Shown: positions 26,112 to 35,610, counted from the first letter of the stretch. The stretch: DNA of 64,000 bases from Prolixibacteraceae bacterium (GCA_025355875.1 JANXYV010000100.1:20242-84241); one strand, 5' to 3'. Program-made: numbers and translations. The notes: generated by a model not told the origin, from the letters alone.

Positions 26112-28049
26112 ATGCGGAATTTTAGGGTTAAATCGAAGGAAATCAACGAGCATCTGGTTTTGCTCTACCGTATTTCGCTATTGATGGCTTTTTATTCGCT
26201 CTGCCGGATCTTATTTTACAGCTTCAATACCCTTTCTTTCCCAAAAGTAATTTTTCTTTCGTTCCTTGAGATCATGAAGGCCGGGCTTTTCTTCGATATT
26301 CAGGCAATCCTTTATCTGAATGTGGTATACGCGATCTTCTTTCTTTTGCCGTTTCGGTTCCGGTTCGCGAATTGGTATCAGCATTTCCTGAAGTTGGTGT
26401 TTATGATAGGAAATGGATTGGGTTTGGCGTTCAACCTGATTGACATCATTTATTACCGCTATATTCTGAAACGTATCACGGCCAGTTCGATCGATATTGC
26501 CGCTTTCGATGCCGGAAACATCAAGCTTATCTTCCGGTTCATCCATGATTTCTGGTACATAGCCTTCATGTTGATAGTCTTGTTATTTGCGCTTTCCATC
26601 CTTTATTCGGTATTCAAACCAAAACCGGTTGCAGGACGGAATTCTTTGATTTTCTTTCTTTCCGGAACTGTGTTGTTGTTTGGTTTTATTTTTCTTGCTG
26701 AACGTGGGATTGACCGAAAATCACCCTTGAGTAATGGTTTCCCTGTTTTCTACCGAAACTTCGCGTTTTTGAATGCCCCGGAAGAACTCAGCCTTGTTCA
26801 AAATACTCCGTTTAGCATGATCAGCACCTTGGGTAAAAAGGATTTTGGAAGCAAATCGTATTTTCGGTCGGAAGAAGAAACCAGCCGGATTTTCAACCCG
26901 GTTCATGTTCCGGCTTCCGGAGAACCGATGCGGAAAGATAACGTGGTGATCATTATATTGGAAAGTTTCGGAAAAGCGTTTGTGGGTTCGTTAAACCCGC
27001 AATTCAGCGATCCGCGCGACCGCAGTTATACGCCTTTCCTCGATTCGCTCATGAGCCAGGGCCTGATTTGTACGAATGCTTTTGCCAACGGACGTAAATC
27101 GATCGACGGCATTCCGGCGATAACTGCCAGTATTCCTGAATTGATTGTTCCATATACCGTTACCGAATGCAAAGAGAATAAAATCAACAGTCTGGCAAGT
27201 TTGCTGGTAGCGGAAGGATATCAGTCGGCTTTTTACCATGCTGCGCCAAACGGCACGATGGGTTTTAATGTTTTTACCAAAATGGCGGGTTACCAAAAAT
27301 ATTCAGGACTGAATGAATACCCCGACCGGGTCGAATTTGATGGCGTTTGGGGGATCTGGGATGAAGCCTATTTCCAGTATTTTGCTCGTCAGATAAACGA
27401 CATGAAGGAACCGTTTCTGGGGACTATCTTTTCGGTGTCGTCGCACCACCCATACCAAATCCCGGAGAAATACAAAGACCGGTTTCCGGAGGGCCGCATT
27501 TCCCTTGACAAGTGTATTCGTTACACCGATCATTCGCTTCAAAAGTTTTTTGATACGGCCCGCAAGATGCCTTGGTATAAGAATACCTTGTTTGTAATTA
27601 GTGCCGATCACGCCATCAATTCGGCCATTCCGGAGTATTACAGTTCGACGAAATACTTCTCGATTCCGATCTTGTTTTACAAGCCCGACGGCAGTCTGAA
27701 GGGGGTTGACGACCAGTTGGTGCAGCAAACCGACATCATGCCAAGTATTTTGAACTACCTGAATTATCCGTCTCCGTATGTTTCGTTTGGGAACAGTGTT
27801 TTCGATCCTTTAGCAAAAAGGTTTGTGCTGAATTACCTGGAAGAGTCGTACCAATTTTTAAGCGGCGATTATGCGCTATACCTAACTAATGATAAACTGA
27901 CAAACATTTATAACCGGAAGGATGATCCTCAGCTTCGACACAACCTTGTCGGAAAAATCACTTTGCCCGAGGAAGAACAGCGGATGAAGGCAGTTATCCA
28001 GCAATATATGAACCGGATGGTTGAAAACCGGATGATTGTCGGGAAATAA
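26112..28049 (+). CDS. LTA synthase-family membrane phosphoglycerol/phosphoethanolamine transferase-like sulfatase
   Basis: A 645-residue protein with about five N-terminal membrane helices (to residue 215) and a periplasmic alkaline-phosphatase/sulfatase-fold domain. The domain holds VVIIILESFGKAFVG (metal-binding Glu), a candidate nucleophile in NGRKSIDGIPA (Ser, where Gram-positive LtaS has Thr), FSVSSHHPYQIP and FVISADHAINS. In Gram-positives this family builds lipoteichoic acid. In Bacteroidota the substrate is unknown, and transfer of a phospho-headgroup to envelope glycans or lipids is the best guess. It has its own -7 box and stands alone. A GTCATT inverted repeat begins directly after the stop. 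Confidence 0.85.
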   Translation: MRNFRVKSKEINEHLVLLYRISLLMAFYSLCRILFYSFNTLSFPKVIFLSFLEIMKAGLFFDIQAILYLNVVYAIFFLLPFRFRFANWYQHFLKLVFMIGNGLGLAFNLIDIIYYRYILKRITASSIDIAAFDAGNIKLIFRFIHDFWYIAFMLIVLLFALSILYSVFKPKPVAGRNSLIFFLSGTVLLFGFIFLAERGIDRKSPLSNGFPVFYRNFAFLNAPEELSLVQNTPFSMISTLGKKDFGSKSYFRSEEETSRIFNPVHVPASGEPMRKDNVVIIILESFGKAFVGSLNPQFSDPRDRSYTPFLDSLMSQGLICTNAFANGRKSIDGIPAITASIPELIVPYTVTECKENKINSLASLLVAEGYQSAFYHAAPNGTMGFNVFTKMAGYQKYSGLNEYPDRVEFDGVWGIWDEAYFQYFARQINDMKEPFLGTIFSVSSHHPYQIPEKYKDRFPEGRISLDKCIRYTDHSLQKFFDTARKMPWYKNTLFVISADHAINSAIPEYYSSTKYFSIPILFYKPDGSLKGVDDQLVQQTDIMPSILNYLNYPSPYVSFGNSVFDPLAKRFVLNYLEESYQFLSGDYALYLTNDKLTNIYNRKDDPQLRHNLVGKITLPEEEQRMKAVIQQYMNRMVENRMIVGK

Positions 28050-28110
28050 TGGTCATTTGGTGTCATTTGTTTCACGTCATTTTTGGTTTTCCAATGACAA
28101 CCAATGACCA
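28050..28110. repeat. GTCATT-type extragenic inverted repeat, copy B
   Basis: Arms TGGTCATTTGGTGTCATTTG (28050-28069) and its near-complement at 28091-28110, 17 of 20 positions pairing. It starts one base after the stop of the membrane sulfatase and lies between convergent genes. Confidence 0.65.
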
Positions 28111-28160
28111 CTGAATTACTATTCATGACTTAAAATTTCCAAATTTGAATCCGGAACTTC

Positions 28161-29663
28161 CTAAATCTGTTCCCAACCATTACGGTAAGTATGCCTGATC
28201 CATTCTTCGGCAGCTTCGAGTGCCGGGATTGTATCGTATTTGGTATCGAATTTCGGATCGCCATTCACCACTTCAAATTTGTTGGAAGTGACCATCCGGA
28301 TATTTTCGTCGCCGCCAATGTTGATGAACTGCATGTTTTTGCCGTCCCACAACAACCGTTTTCTCAAATCCTGAAGACGGACAGCCAAAACACCCATGAC
28401 CACCATCTCGTTAAGCGGACCGGCGTAGCTGAAGTTGGAACTGGCTTCTACCCGGTTGTTTTTATTCTCTTTGGCCGCACGAATCCAATCCTGTTCATGG
28501 CCATTCGTCTCCGCATCCGGTATGCGACGGATAATTTTTTCAGGTTCTTTAAAATCGGACATCCTCGAAGTGGGCAATAGAGTTGGATTTGCCCCATAGC
28601 ATCCGCACATGATCTTTCCTTTTGATCCGTGGAAAATCACACCGCCGTTCCAGTCACCCATTTGTTCTCCTTCATGCAGTTCCTCCGGGCGTTCGGGCAA
28701 CATTCCGCCATCGTACCAGGTAACTTTTACTTCGGGCATCCCAACACGCTGAAGGTTGTCGCGGCGAGGAAACCAGTAGATAACTTTCTCGGCATTCGGC
28801 GCCGATTCGTTATTGATTGAAGTAGAACTACCTTCAACTGCAGTTGGATACTGTAGCATAAGCGCTTTAAAAACAGGATCAAGAATGTGACAGGCCATAT
28901 CACCCAGTGCACCGGTTCCAAAATCCCACCAGCCGCGCCAGTTCCATGGGGTGTAAACTTCATGATAGGGCCTGAATTTGGCAGGACCGATAAAAAGATC
29001 CCAGTTCAGCGTGTTGGGTACACGTCGTTTCTCAGTAGGCCTTTCCAGCCCCTGAGGCCAGATGGGGCGGTTCGTCCAGGCATCCACCGAAGTCACTTCG
29101 CCAATGGCACCCGACCAAATCCATTCACAGGTCTTCCGGATTCCTTCACCCGAGTTTCCCTGGTTTCCCATTTGGGTGGCAACTCCATACCGGAGTGCCG
29201 TTTCAGTCAGAATTCGTGATTCGAATACAGAATGGGTGAGTGGTTTCTGAAGGTAAACATGATACCCTGCTTTCATGGCCATTAATGCCGGCAAAGCATG
29301 AGAATGGTCCGGAGTGGCAATCATCACAGCATCAATGTCTTTGCGTTTGTCGAACATTTCGCGGTAATCCTGATATTTGGGTGGGTTTGGCCATTTGCGG
29401 AAAGCATTCCGATCGGCATATTTCCAATCCACATCACACAAGGCCACAATATTCTCGGTGCTCATGTTGCAGAGGTTATTGAACCCCATTCCCCCCACTC
29501 CAATGCCTGCGATATTGAGTTTGTCGCTCGGAGCTTTATACCCGAATCCGGCCATCACTTTTGAAGGTAAAATGGTTACTGCAGTGGCAGCTAAAGCAGT
29601 TGTACCCAGGAAATGACGGCGACTGATGCTTGAACGATTATTTTCCATGCTAAAACTGTTCAA
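28161..29663 (-). CDS. Gfo/Idh/MocA-family oxidoreductase with twin-arginine signal (paralogue 1)
   Basis: A 500-residue NAD(P)-dependent oxidoreductase of the glucose-fructose oxidoreductase type. The start region has a twin-arginine export signal (SISRRHFLGTTALAATAV), so the cofactor is probably loaded before Tat export to the periplasm. The Rossmann motif is GIGVGGMG. The usual E-K-P signature reads LQKPLTH here, with Gln in place of Glu. WNWRGWWDFGTGALGDMACHILDPVF is the subfamily hallmark. The start may be Met 29663 or Met 29648. It is similar in most segments to the gene at 29801-31303, from which it is separated by a terminator. The substrate, probably a sugar or sugar derivative, is unknown. 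Confidence 0.88.
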   Translation of the reverse strand: MNSFSMENNRSSISRRHFLGTTALAATAVTILPSKVMAGFGYKAPSDKLNIAGIGVGGMGFNNLCNMSTENIVALCDVDWKYADRNAFRKWPNPPKYQDYREMFDKRKDIDAVMIATPDHSHALPALMAMKAGYHVYLQKPLTHSVFESRILTETALRYGVATQMGNQGNSGEGIRKTCEWIWSGAIGEVTSVDAWTNRPIWPQGLERPTEKRRVPNTLNWDLFIGPAKFRPYHEVYTPWNWRGWWDFGTGALGDMACHILDPVFKALMLQYPTAVEGSSTSINNESAPNAEKVIYWFPRRDNLQRVGMPEVKVTWYDGGMLPERPEELHEGEQMGDWNGGVIFHGSKGKIMCGCYGANPTLLPTSRMSDFKEPEKIIRRIPDAETNGHEQDWIRAAKENKNNRVEASSNFSYAGPLNEMVVMGVLAVRLQDLRKRLLWDGKNMQFINIGGDENIRMVTSNKFEVVNGDPKFDTKYDTIPALEAAEEWIRHTYRNGWEQI

Positions 29664-29751
29664 AAAGTAATAGATTTCTTATTCGGTGAAAATAGGTATT
29701 CTGGTTTAAATTCAGAAATTAAACTATGAAAGGAAACGTTAAAGAAACGAA

Positions 29752-29779
29752 AAAGGTGAACCCTTTCGGATTCACCTTT
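29752..29779 (-). terminator. terminator between the two Gfo/Idh paralogues
   Basis: A 9-bp stem (29752-29760 with 29771-29779), extended by a short inner pairing and followed on the minus strand by a T-rich run. It shows that the upstream paralogue has its own transcript end. Confidence 0.75.
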
Positions 29780-29800
29780 CAAAATATCAGTTAAAAATAC

Positions 29801-31303
29801 TTAAGCCGGCATATTAGGAAGGCTCCATGGTTTGCGGTAAGTATGCTTGATCAGTTCGGCTGCAAATTCAGTAGCAGGAACCGGATCCGTGTAGGTTTTA
29901 TTGAATGTTGGGTGTCCGTCATGAATTTTAAAGCCATCTTCGATAACGATTTTGATTTTTTCGTCAGCAGAAATGTTGGTAAATTTCATACTTGGTCCGT
30001 CCCATTCCAATTCTTTGTTCAGGGTTTGCAGGCGAACTGCGAGAACGCCCATCACCACCATTTCGTTGAATGGACCGGCCATGCTGAAATCGGAAGCAGT
30101 TTTTACGCGGCTTTCAGGAGATTCCTTACAAGCGCGAACCCAATCCATTTCGTGTGAAAGTTCGATGCGGCGACGGAATTTCGGAGCTTCAGGTTTTGAA
30201 ACTGTACCATCCGGACGAAGAATCCAGGGATTCACGCCGTAACAACCACAAACCAAAACACCTTTGGTGCCATGAAAGAATACGCAGCCACCTGCATCGT
30301 TCGGATCTTTACCTACCGGCCATTTGGCTGGTAACATTGGTTTGATACCACCATCGAACCAGTACACTTCAACCTGTGGAAGAACAGCACCTTTTTTCGA
30401 CCCTTTCCATGCACGTTTCGGTGCACGGGCAGGGAAGGTTAATTTAACAGACTGGGCTGTAGGAGCACAATCCTGAAGTAATAAGGTTGAATTTCCCTGG
30501 GCTTTGGTTGGATAACCCAGTTCGAGACCAGTAAATACAGGATGAAGGATATGGCAGGCCATATCGCCTAATGCGCCAGTTCCGTATGCCCACCAGCCGC
30601 GCCAGTTCCATGGGTGATAAATTTCGTTGTAAGGACGCATTGCTGCCGGTCCTGTGAATAAGTCCCAATCCAAGGTTTCAGGAACCCATTGGCCTTGTTT
30701 TGGAGTGTTTAATCCTTGTGGCCAGATCGGACGGTCGGTAAATGCTTCCACTTTGGTCACTTCACCAATTTCGCCATTGGCCAGCCATTCGCAGGTCAGG
30801 CTAACGCCTTCCTGAGAAGAACCCTGATTCCCCATTTGGGTAGCTAATTTGTTTTTTTCAGCCAGTTTTGTGAGCAAACGTGACTCATAAACGGTATGGG
30901 TTAAAGGTTTTTGTACATAAGCATGTTTGCCCATGGCCATGGCCGTTGAAGCGATGATGGCATGGGTGTGATCGGCGGTTGCAACGACAACACCATCAAT
31001 TGACTTGCCCATTTCGTCGTACAATTTTCTCCAGTCTTTGTACATCTTGGCTCCCGGAAATTCTTTAAAAACTCCTTCGGCATACTTCCAGTCCACATCG
31101 CACAATCCAACGATGTTTTCTGATTTGAGAGCGGTCAGGTTGCTATGCCCCATACCGCCGATACCAATAGCGGCAATATTCAATTTGTCACTGGGAGCTT
31201 TGTAGCCCATTCCGGAGACTACATTACTTGGAAGAATGGTAACTGCAGCAGCAGCGGTCGCTGAAGTTGCAATGAATGATCTTCTGCTTAGTTTGTTTTC
31301 CAT
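29801..31303 (-). CDS. Gfo/Idh/MocA-family oxidoreductase with twin-arginine signal (paralogue 2)
   Basis: A 500-residue paralogue of the preceding oxidoreductase with the same layout: Tat-like signal (KLSRRSFIATSATAAAAVTIL), Rossmann motif GIGGMGHSN, the variant signature VQKPLTH, and PWNWRGWWAYGTGALGDMACHILHPVF. The two share long identical stretches (KAPSDKLNIA, CDVDWKYA, RPIWPQGL), so they arose by tandem duplication. They differ in the middle, where this copy has PARAPKRAWKGSKKGAVLPQVEVYW. It has a good promoter about 64-94 bp upstream of the start codon. The two may act on related sugars, but no sugar transport or hydrolase gene is adjacent. Confidence 0.88.
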   Translation of the reverse strand: MENKLSRRSFIATSATAAAAVTILPSNVVSGMGYKAPSDKLNIAAIGIGGMGHSNLTALKSENIVGLCDVDWKYAEGVFKEFPGAKMYKDWRKLYDEMGKSIDGVVVATADHTHAIIASTAMAMGKHAYVQKPLTHTVYESRLLTKLAEKNKLATQMGNQGSSQEGVSLTCEWLANGEIGEVTKVEAFTDRPIWPQGLNTPKQGQWVPETLDWDLFTGPAAMRPYNEIYHPWNWRGWWAYGTGALGDMACHILHPVFTGLELGYPTKAQGNSTLLLQDCAPTAQSVKLTFPARAPKRAWKGSKKGAVLPQVEVYWFDGGIKPMLPAKWPVGKDPNDAGGCVFFHGTKGVLVCGCYGVNPWILRPDGTVSKPEAPKFRRRIELSHEMDWVRACKESPESRVKTASDFSMAGPFNEMVVMGVLAVRLQTLNKELEWDGPSMKFTNISADEKIKIVIEDGFKIHDGHPTFNKTYTDPVPATEFAAELIKHTYRKPWSLPNMPA

Positions 31304-31366
31304 TGATTATTAATTTAATTACGATTTAGGTATTGAATGATAAATTCCAGCGGATAAAAATTTTGC

Positions 31367-31397
31367 TAAAGATAAAATTATCTTACCGAATCACCAA
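31367..31397 (-). promoter_or_regulatory. promoter of the second Gfo/Idh oxidoreductase gene
   Basis: On the minus strand TTG (31395-31397), a 20-bp spacer, then TATCTTTA (31367-31374), one base off the Bacteroidota -7 consensus. It predicts a leader of about 55 nt. Confidence 0.55.
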
Positions 31398-31536
31398 GAC
31401 CGCGGAACCATCTTTTTGTAATTTAATTCTCCTCCTGGAAGGACTCCTGATAACTTTATATAGCATGGGAAGAGCTAAAATCAAGTAAGTGAATTTTTTC
31501 GGATAGCTTTTTTCTATTCAGGATTGAAAAATTCGA

Positions 31537-31568
31537 TTTGACTGGCGAACAATAGACGCCTATATTTG
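31537..31568 (+). promoter_or_regulatory. promoter of the peroxiredoxin gene
   Basis: TTTG at 31537-31540, a 20-bp spacer, then TATATTTG at 31561-31568, a full match to the Bacteroidota consensus. The predicted leader is about 33 nt. The remaining gap back to 31304 holds the divergent oxidoreductase promoter and no ORF. Confidence 0.65.
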
Positions 31569-31607
31569 TCTAAATATTCATTCGAATTCAAATTTAAAAA
31601 GTATAAC

Positions 31608-32138
31608 ATGAAGACCATTAGTGAAAAATTTCCTCAATTTTCGAAACAAGCCTTGGTTTCGCTCGAACCAGGCAAAGAGTTTGCAACCTTAACCAATGCC
31701 GACATTGACGGCAAATGGACCGTATTCTTTTGGTGGCCTCTCGATTTCACCTTTGTGTGCCCAACCGAAATTGTATCTTTCAACGAGCATTTTTCAGAGT
31801 TTTCAAAGAGAAATGCGAATTTAATCGGAGCCTCCATCGACTCACAGTTTGTACACCTGGCCTGGCGTAATAATCATCCTGGCCTGAAAAACCTGAAGTT
31901 CCCTATGTTGGCTGATACCAGCAAATCTCTTTCTGAAGAACTCGGAATTCTGGAGCAGGTTGAAAAAATTGCCTACCGGGCAACATTTATCATCGATCCT
32001 GAAGGAACGATCCAGCATGTTTCGGTCAACGGACTGAACGTTGGAAGAAACGTGAAAGAAGTTATCCGCATCCTCGATGCTTTGCAAACCGGCGAACGAA
32101 CACCGTGCGACTGGGTTCCGGGACAGGCTACTTTGTAA
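31608..32138 (+). CDS. 2-Cys peroxiredoxin (AhpC/TSA family)
   Basis: A 176-residue thiol peroxidase that reduces hydrogen peroxide and organic hydroperoxides. The peroxidatic C51 sits in FTFVCPTEI. A second cysteine (C167) in RTPCDWVPGQ near the C-terminus is the likely resolving residue. I chose ATG 31608 (MKTISEKFPQF). The frame from 31566 would begin inside the promoter. No ahpF-type reductase is adjacent, so electrons probably come from thioredoxin. Confidence 0.93.
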   Translation: MKTISEKFPQFSKQALVSLEPGKEFATLTNADIDGKWTVFFWWPLDFTFVCPTEIVSFNEHFSEFSKRNANLIGASIDSQFVHLAWRNNHPGLKNLKFPMLADTSKSLSEELGILEQVEKIAYRATFIIDPEGTIQHVSVNGLNVGRNVKEVIRILDALQTGERTPCDWVPGQATL

Positions 32139-32164
32139 CTATTTCTCAAATTCATAGTTTTTGT

Positions 32165-32196
32165 AAAGAAAGCTGTCTGAAAGGACGGCTTTCTTT
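32165..32196 (+). terminator. terminator after the peroxiredoxin gene
   Basis: 13-bp arms (32165-32177 with 32184-32196) with one mismatch, ending in a TTTCTTT run. Confidence 0.7.
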
Positions 32197-32210
32197 ATGG
32201 ACCATTACTT

Positions 32211-32246
32211 AAAAGGCGGAATCCAGTTTCCCGGATTCCGCCTTTT
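32211..32246. terminator. terminator after the TonB-type receptor gene (bidirectional)
   Basis: A 14-bp perfect stem (32211-32224 with 32233-32246), bounded by AAAA and TTTT. It ends the minus-strand receptor transcript and can back up the peroxiredoxin terminator. Confidence 0.85.
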
Positions 32247-32270
32247 AATCTTCTGTTTTCTGAATACCCT

Positions 32271-34751
32271 TTAAAATATTTCTTCACCGCCCTGAGATGG
32301 CTGGTCGGCCGGAGCCTGTTTTTCGGTTTTGAAATTGTTTATTTTGTAGCTGAGGGTCAGCATCACCACATGGGGCTCGCGCTGCATCTTGAATGAGGAT
32401 TTGAACCCGTCGCCGGCTGAAGTTCCTTCCATTTTCATGGTGCCGAAGATGTCTTTCACACTCAGGGTTGCCGAGAGTTTCTTTTTCAGGAAATCCTGCC
32501 GGTACGATAGGTTGGCATAAGCGCTGCTTTTCTGTTCTCCCTGTGCAGAAACTGATGGCCCACGATAGAATCCGGTGAGCTGCAGCCGGCTGTTGGATGA
32601 AATCTTGGCTGTGGCATTTAACCGTGCGTTGTAGTTGGTACTTTGTTTATCGACCGATTGGTCGCCTGCAACAGAGCCGATCAATTTGTAGTTGTACAAA
32701 CTAAAACTGGCATTCACCAACATCCATTTGCTCATATTGACATTTCCCATAATCTCGCCTCCCAGCGACTGGTCGCGGTTCAGGTTATCTGAAGTCATGT
32801 ATATAATCCCGTCTTTCAAGGCCTGAATGCGGGTGATCAGATCGTTGGTAGTCCGGTAAAAGGTTTCGAATGAAATGAAAGAGGTACCATATTTCCGCAT
32901 ATAGCTGAATTCGTATGAGTTGGTGTATTCAGGCTTGAGGTTTGGATTCCCGATCCGGATGGTGTACTGGTTGATATAATTGGGAAATGGATCCAGATCG
33001 TGTCCGTCGGGACGGTTTATTCGCCTTGAATAGCTGGCCATGAACTGGCTTTCGTCGACCAACGAATAAGAAAGATGCGCGGATGGGAAATAATCGAACC
33101 GGTTGAGCGTATATTTTTGATTTTCAACCGCCTGATGATCAATCACCCGGTAGTTGTATTCGCCCCTCAATCCAAACATATACTGGATGGCTTTTAAATT
33201 TCCTGAGATGGTTGAGTAAACCGAATGAATATCTTCGCGAAAGATCATGTCGCTGGTATATTTTGGGTTGTTGACGAATTCGCCGCTGGCCGGATCAAAA
33301 TTTTTGAATCCGTAAGAATCATTTTCACGCTCCATCCGGCTTTGAGCGCCAGCTTCAAACTTGCCACCTTCTTTTAACGGAAGCGTATAATCCACCTTCA
33401 GCCGGTAATCGTTGGAAGTCCCGTTATTGTTGGTGATTACCCTAGAAATATATCCGGAATTGATTTCATAAACCGAATCTGACTTTATTTCATCGATCGA
33501 TTCATCCGAATTACTTTTACGGTTTCGGTAATTGAACGAACCTTCCAGTTTATGTGTTCCCATATCATTAAATTTTGACAGGAAACTGGTTGTGGCTGAA
33601 ACATAATTTCCACCTCGTCCGGAATTATTTTCCTGAATCGAATACAAGCTGTAGGTTCCGGGCACATCATATTCATGAAGGTTTCCGGTTCCAAAGGCGT
33701 CAAAATTAAATTTACCAATTTCACCAATCACATTTACCGAAGTTTTATCGGAAAAGAAATAATCGAATCCGCCTTTGATCGATTGCCCTTTCCGGGTCTG
33801 ATCGCGGCTTCCTTCCGAGTTCAAATAGACTATCGTATCCTGCTTGTAGGTTTCGCGGGTCGATTTCATGGTTCCAAAATCGGTATTGTCGTTCCAGTTG
33901 CCTCCAAACAGCAGATTGTACTTCTTGGTTTTGTAATTGACCAGGAAATCGGTTCCGTATTTTTTGCCGGTTCCCAGGTTTACATTGACCACGCCATTGA
34001 CGCCTGCCAGCACATTCTTCTTCATCACAATATTAATGATCCCGGCCATGCCATCCGGATCGTATTTCACCGAGGGATTGGTGATAATTTCGATATTCTG
34101 AATGGCAGCCGAAGGGATTTGCTTCAGCGCATCACTTCCGGTAAGCACACTTGGACGTCCGTCGATCAATACGGTAAAGCTGGAAGAACCGCGCAGACTG
34201 ACGTTTCCGTCGATATCGACTTCAACCGAAGGGGTATTCTCGAGCACTGTGACCGCAGTACCTCCGGCAGCATTGATGTCGTTGGTCACATTGATCACTT
34301 TTTTGTCGATTTTATACTCCACCCGGTTGCGTTCAGCAACCACTTCCACTTCGGCCACGTGAGTGCGGTCGACGGCCAGTTCGATGGTTCCCAGATCAAT
34401 CGTCGACGAATTCTGGGTTATTTTCACTGCATTCACTTTGGTGGTTGCGAAACCGATGAAATTTGCCTGCACATAGTATTCGCCAGGCATCAAATCGCTG
34501 ATTTCAAAAGTTCCGCTGGCGTTGGTAATGCCTCCGGTAACCAGTTTGGAATCTTTCAGATTGTATATAGCCACATTGGCATATTCCATCACTTCTTTGG
34601 TCTCGGCATCGATAATTTTTCCTTTGATCTTTCCATTTTTTATCACACTGGCTGCGCCCGGATTGGCTTTTGCCGGTGGCACCTGTGAATAGGCCATTGA
34701 CATAGTTGAAAGAATAATTAGTACGGCAATAAATAGGTCTTTAAATCTCAT
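32271..34751 (-). CDS. TonB-dependent receptor-like outer-membrane beta-barrel protein
   Basis: An 826-residue outer-membrane protein. A signal peptide (cleavage near MAYSQ) is followed by a carboxypeptidase-regulatory-like beta-sandwich (GKIKGKIIDAETKEVMEYANVAI, residues about 40-125). Then comes a plug domain (VLENTPSVEVDIDGNVSLRGSSSFTVLIDGRPSVL..GIINIVMKKN) and a beta-barrel to the C-terminus, of the outer-membrane beta-barrel 3 type. No SusD partner follows, so it is not a SusCD pair. Import of a siderophore, metal or small molecule is possible. The substrate cannot be read from sequence. Confidence 0.88.
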   Translation of the reverse strand: MRFKDLFIAVLIILSTMSMAYSQVPPAKANPGAASVIKNGKIKGKIIDAETKEVMEYANVAIYNLKDSKLVTGGITNASGTFEISDLMPGEYYVQANFIGFATTKVNAVKITQNSSTIDLGTIELAVDRTHVAEVEVVAERNRVEYKIDKKVINVTNDINAAGGTAVTVLENTPSVEVDIDGNVSLRGSSSFTVLIDGRPSVLTGSDALKQIPSAAIQNIEIITNPSVKYDPDGMAGIINIVMKKNVLAGVNGVVNVNLGTGKKYGTDFLVNYKTKKYNLLFGGNWNDNTDFGTMKSTRETYKQDTIVYLNSEGSRDQTRKGQSIKGGFDYFFSDKTSVNVIGEIGKFNFDAFGTGNLHEYDVPGTYSLYSIQENNSGRGGNYVSATTSFLSKFNDMGTHKLEGSFNYRNRKSNSDESIDEIKSDSVYEINSGYISRVITNNNGTSNDYRLKVDYTLPLKEGGKFEAGAQSRMERENDSYGFKNFDPASGEFVNNPKYTSDMIFREDIHSVYSTISGNLKAIQYMFGLRGEYNYRVIDHQAVENQKYTLNRFDYFPSAHLSYSLVDESQFMASYSRRINRPDGHDLDPFPNYINQYTIRIGNPNLKPEYTNSYEFSYMRKYGTSFISFETFYRTTNDLITRIQALKDGIIYMTSDNLNRDQSLGGEIMGNVNMSKWMLVNASFSLYNYKLIGSVAGDQSVDKQSTNYNARLNATAKISSNSRLQLTGFYRGPSVSAQGEQKSSAYANLSYRQDFLKKKLSATLSVKDIFGTMKMEGTSAGDGFKSSFKMQREPHVVMLTLSYKINNFKTEKQAPADQPSQGGEEIF

Positions 34752-34963
34752 GTTTATTAAGGTTTATTTAAAACGAGTCAAATTTTGATTAAATTTTTCT
34801 TACAATACCCTTCAGACCGGTGAAAACGGGCAAAGTTTAACCTACAGATAAAAAGAGTTGTTAACGTATGTAAATTCAATTCGCGATCCGGCTAAAATGT
34901 ATTGGAAATCTTCATTGAGGCATATATTTTGCTAAATTTGAGTTCAACGAAAATTGATTCTCA

Positions 34964-35503
34964 ATGAGACATTTGATTTTTTCAATACTGATTGTTTTGG
35001 GATTCTTTTCCTGTTCTTCTTCACGGCCAGTTTCTGAAACTCATGATCCCGGGAATTCTTCTCAACGAATGAAGTTGACCTGTCAGATTAGAGCCTATTC
35101 CTTGGAGATGAATGACGCGAAAGTACAGCCGAAGCAGGGAAAAATTAAAACGGTTCATCGTTTTGAAGTTTCAGATCCGGGAAAAGCAAAATTGAGGGTT
35201 GAATTTCAGACTTCAAAACTCATTCCGAAAACCAAATCCGATTCAGTATTGGTTCTGATTGTTGATGATGAAATCCTTCAGATTCACAAGTTGTCGGATC
35301 TAACGTATGTCATTCCTGAAAATCTCTGGGCTTCGGTTGCCAATTGCAGTAAAATGGAATACCGGATTGGTAAAGGTAAAGATCAGCTTGAAATCAGGCC
35401 GGATAAATCCCAGATGAAAGATTTGAATGCATTCTTTGAAAGAGCCGTTTTCAAGCGCGATGCCAATCAGCCGCCACTGCCCGAAGGCATGAAGAAATGG
35501 TGA
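34964..35503 (+). CDS. small hypothetical lipoprotein
   Basis: A 179-residue protein with a lipoprotein signal (MRHLIFSILIVLGFFSCSSS, lipobox FFSC). The rest looks like one beta-rich domain (KTVHRFEVSDPGKAKLRVEFQTSKL) with an amphipathic C-terminal helix (MKDLNAFFERAVFKRD). I recognise no family. A TAAATTTG -7-like box lies 24 bp upstream. It is divergent from the TonB-type receptor and followed by a GTCATT repeat. Confidence 0.75.
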   Translation: MRHLIFSILIVLGFFSCSSSRPVSETHDPGNSSQRMKLTCQIRAYSLEMNDAKVQPKQGKIKTVHRFEVSDPGKAKLRVEFQTSKLIPKTKSDSVLVLIVDDEILQIHKLSDLTYVIPENLWASVANCSKMEYRIGKGKDQLEIRPDKSQMKDLNAFFERAVFKRDANQPPLPEGMKKW

Positions 35504-35514
35504 GAAACTGAAAT

Positions 35515-35610
35515 GTCATTCATGGTCATTTGATTCTCGTGATTGATGGTTATTCATTGATTCTTGACTGAATATCAATGACAATGAATGACTTAATGAC
35601 AATGAATGAC
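35515..35610. repeat. GTCATT-type extragenic inverted repeat, copy C, with duplicated right arm
   Basis: The left arm 35515-35534 (GTCATTCATGGTCATTTGAT) is nearly complementary to 35574-35592. The right-arm unit AATGACAATGAATGAC occurs twice in tandem, at 35577-35592 and 35595-35610. It lies between convergent genes, 7 bp from the end of the phosphoesterase gene. Confidence 0.65.

Noticed and set aside
33675..34688. 337-codon plus-strand ORF over the TonB-type receptor
   Set aside because: Shadow of the receptor gene. His/Ile-rich translation typical of antisense frames.
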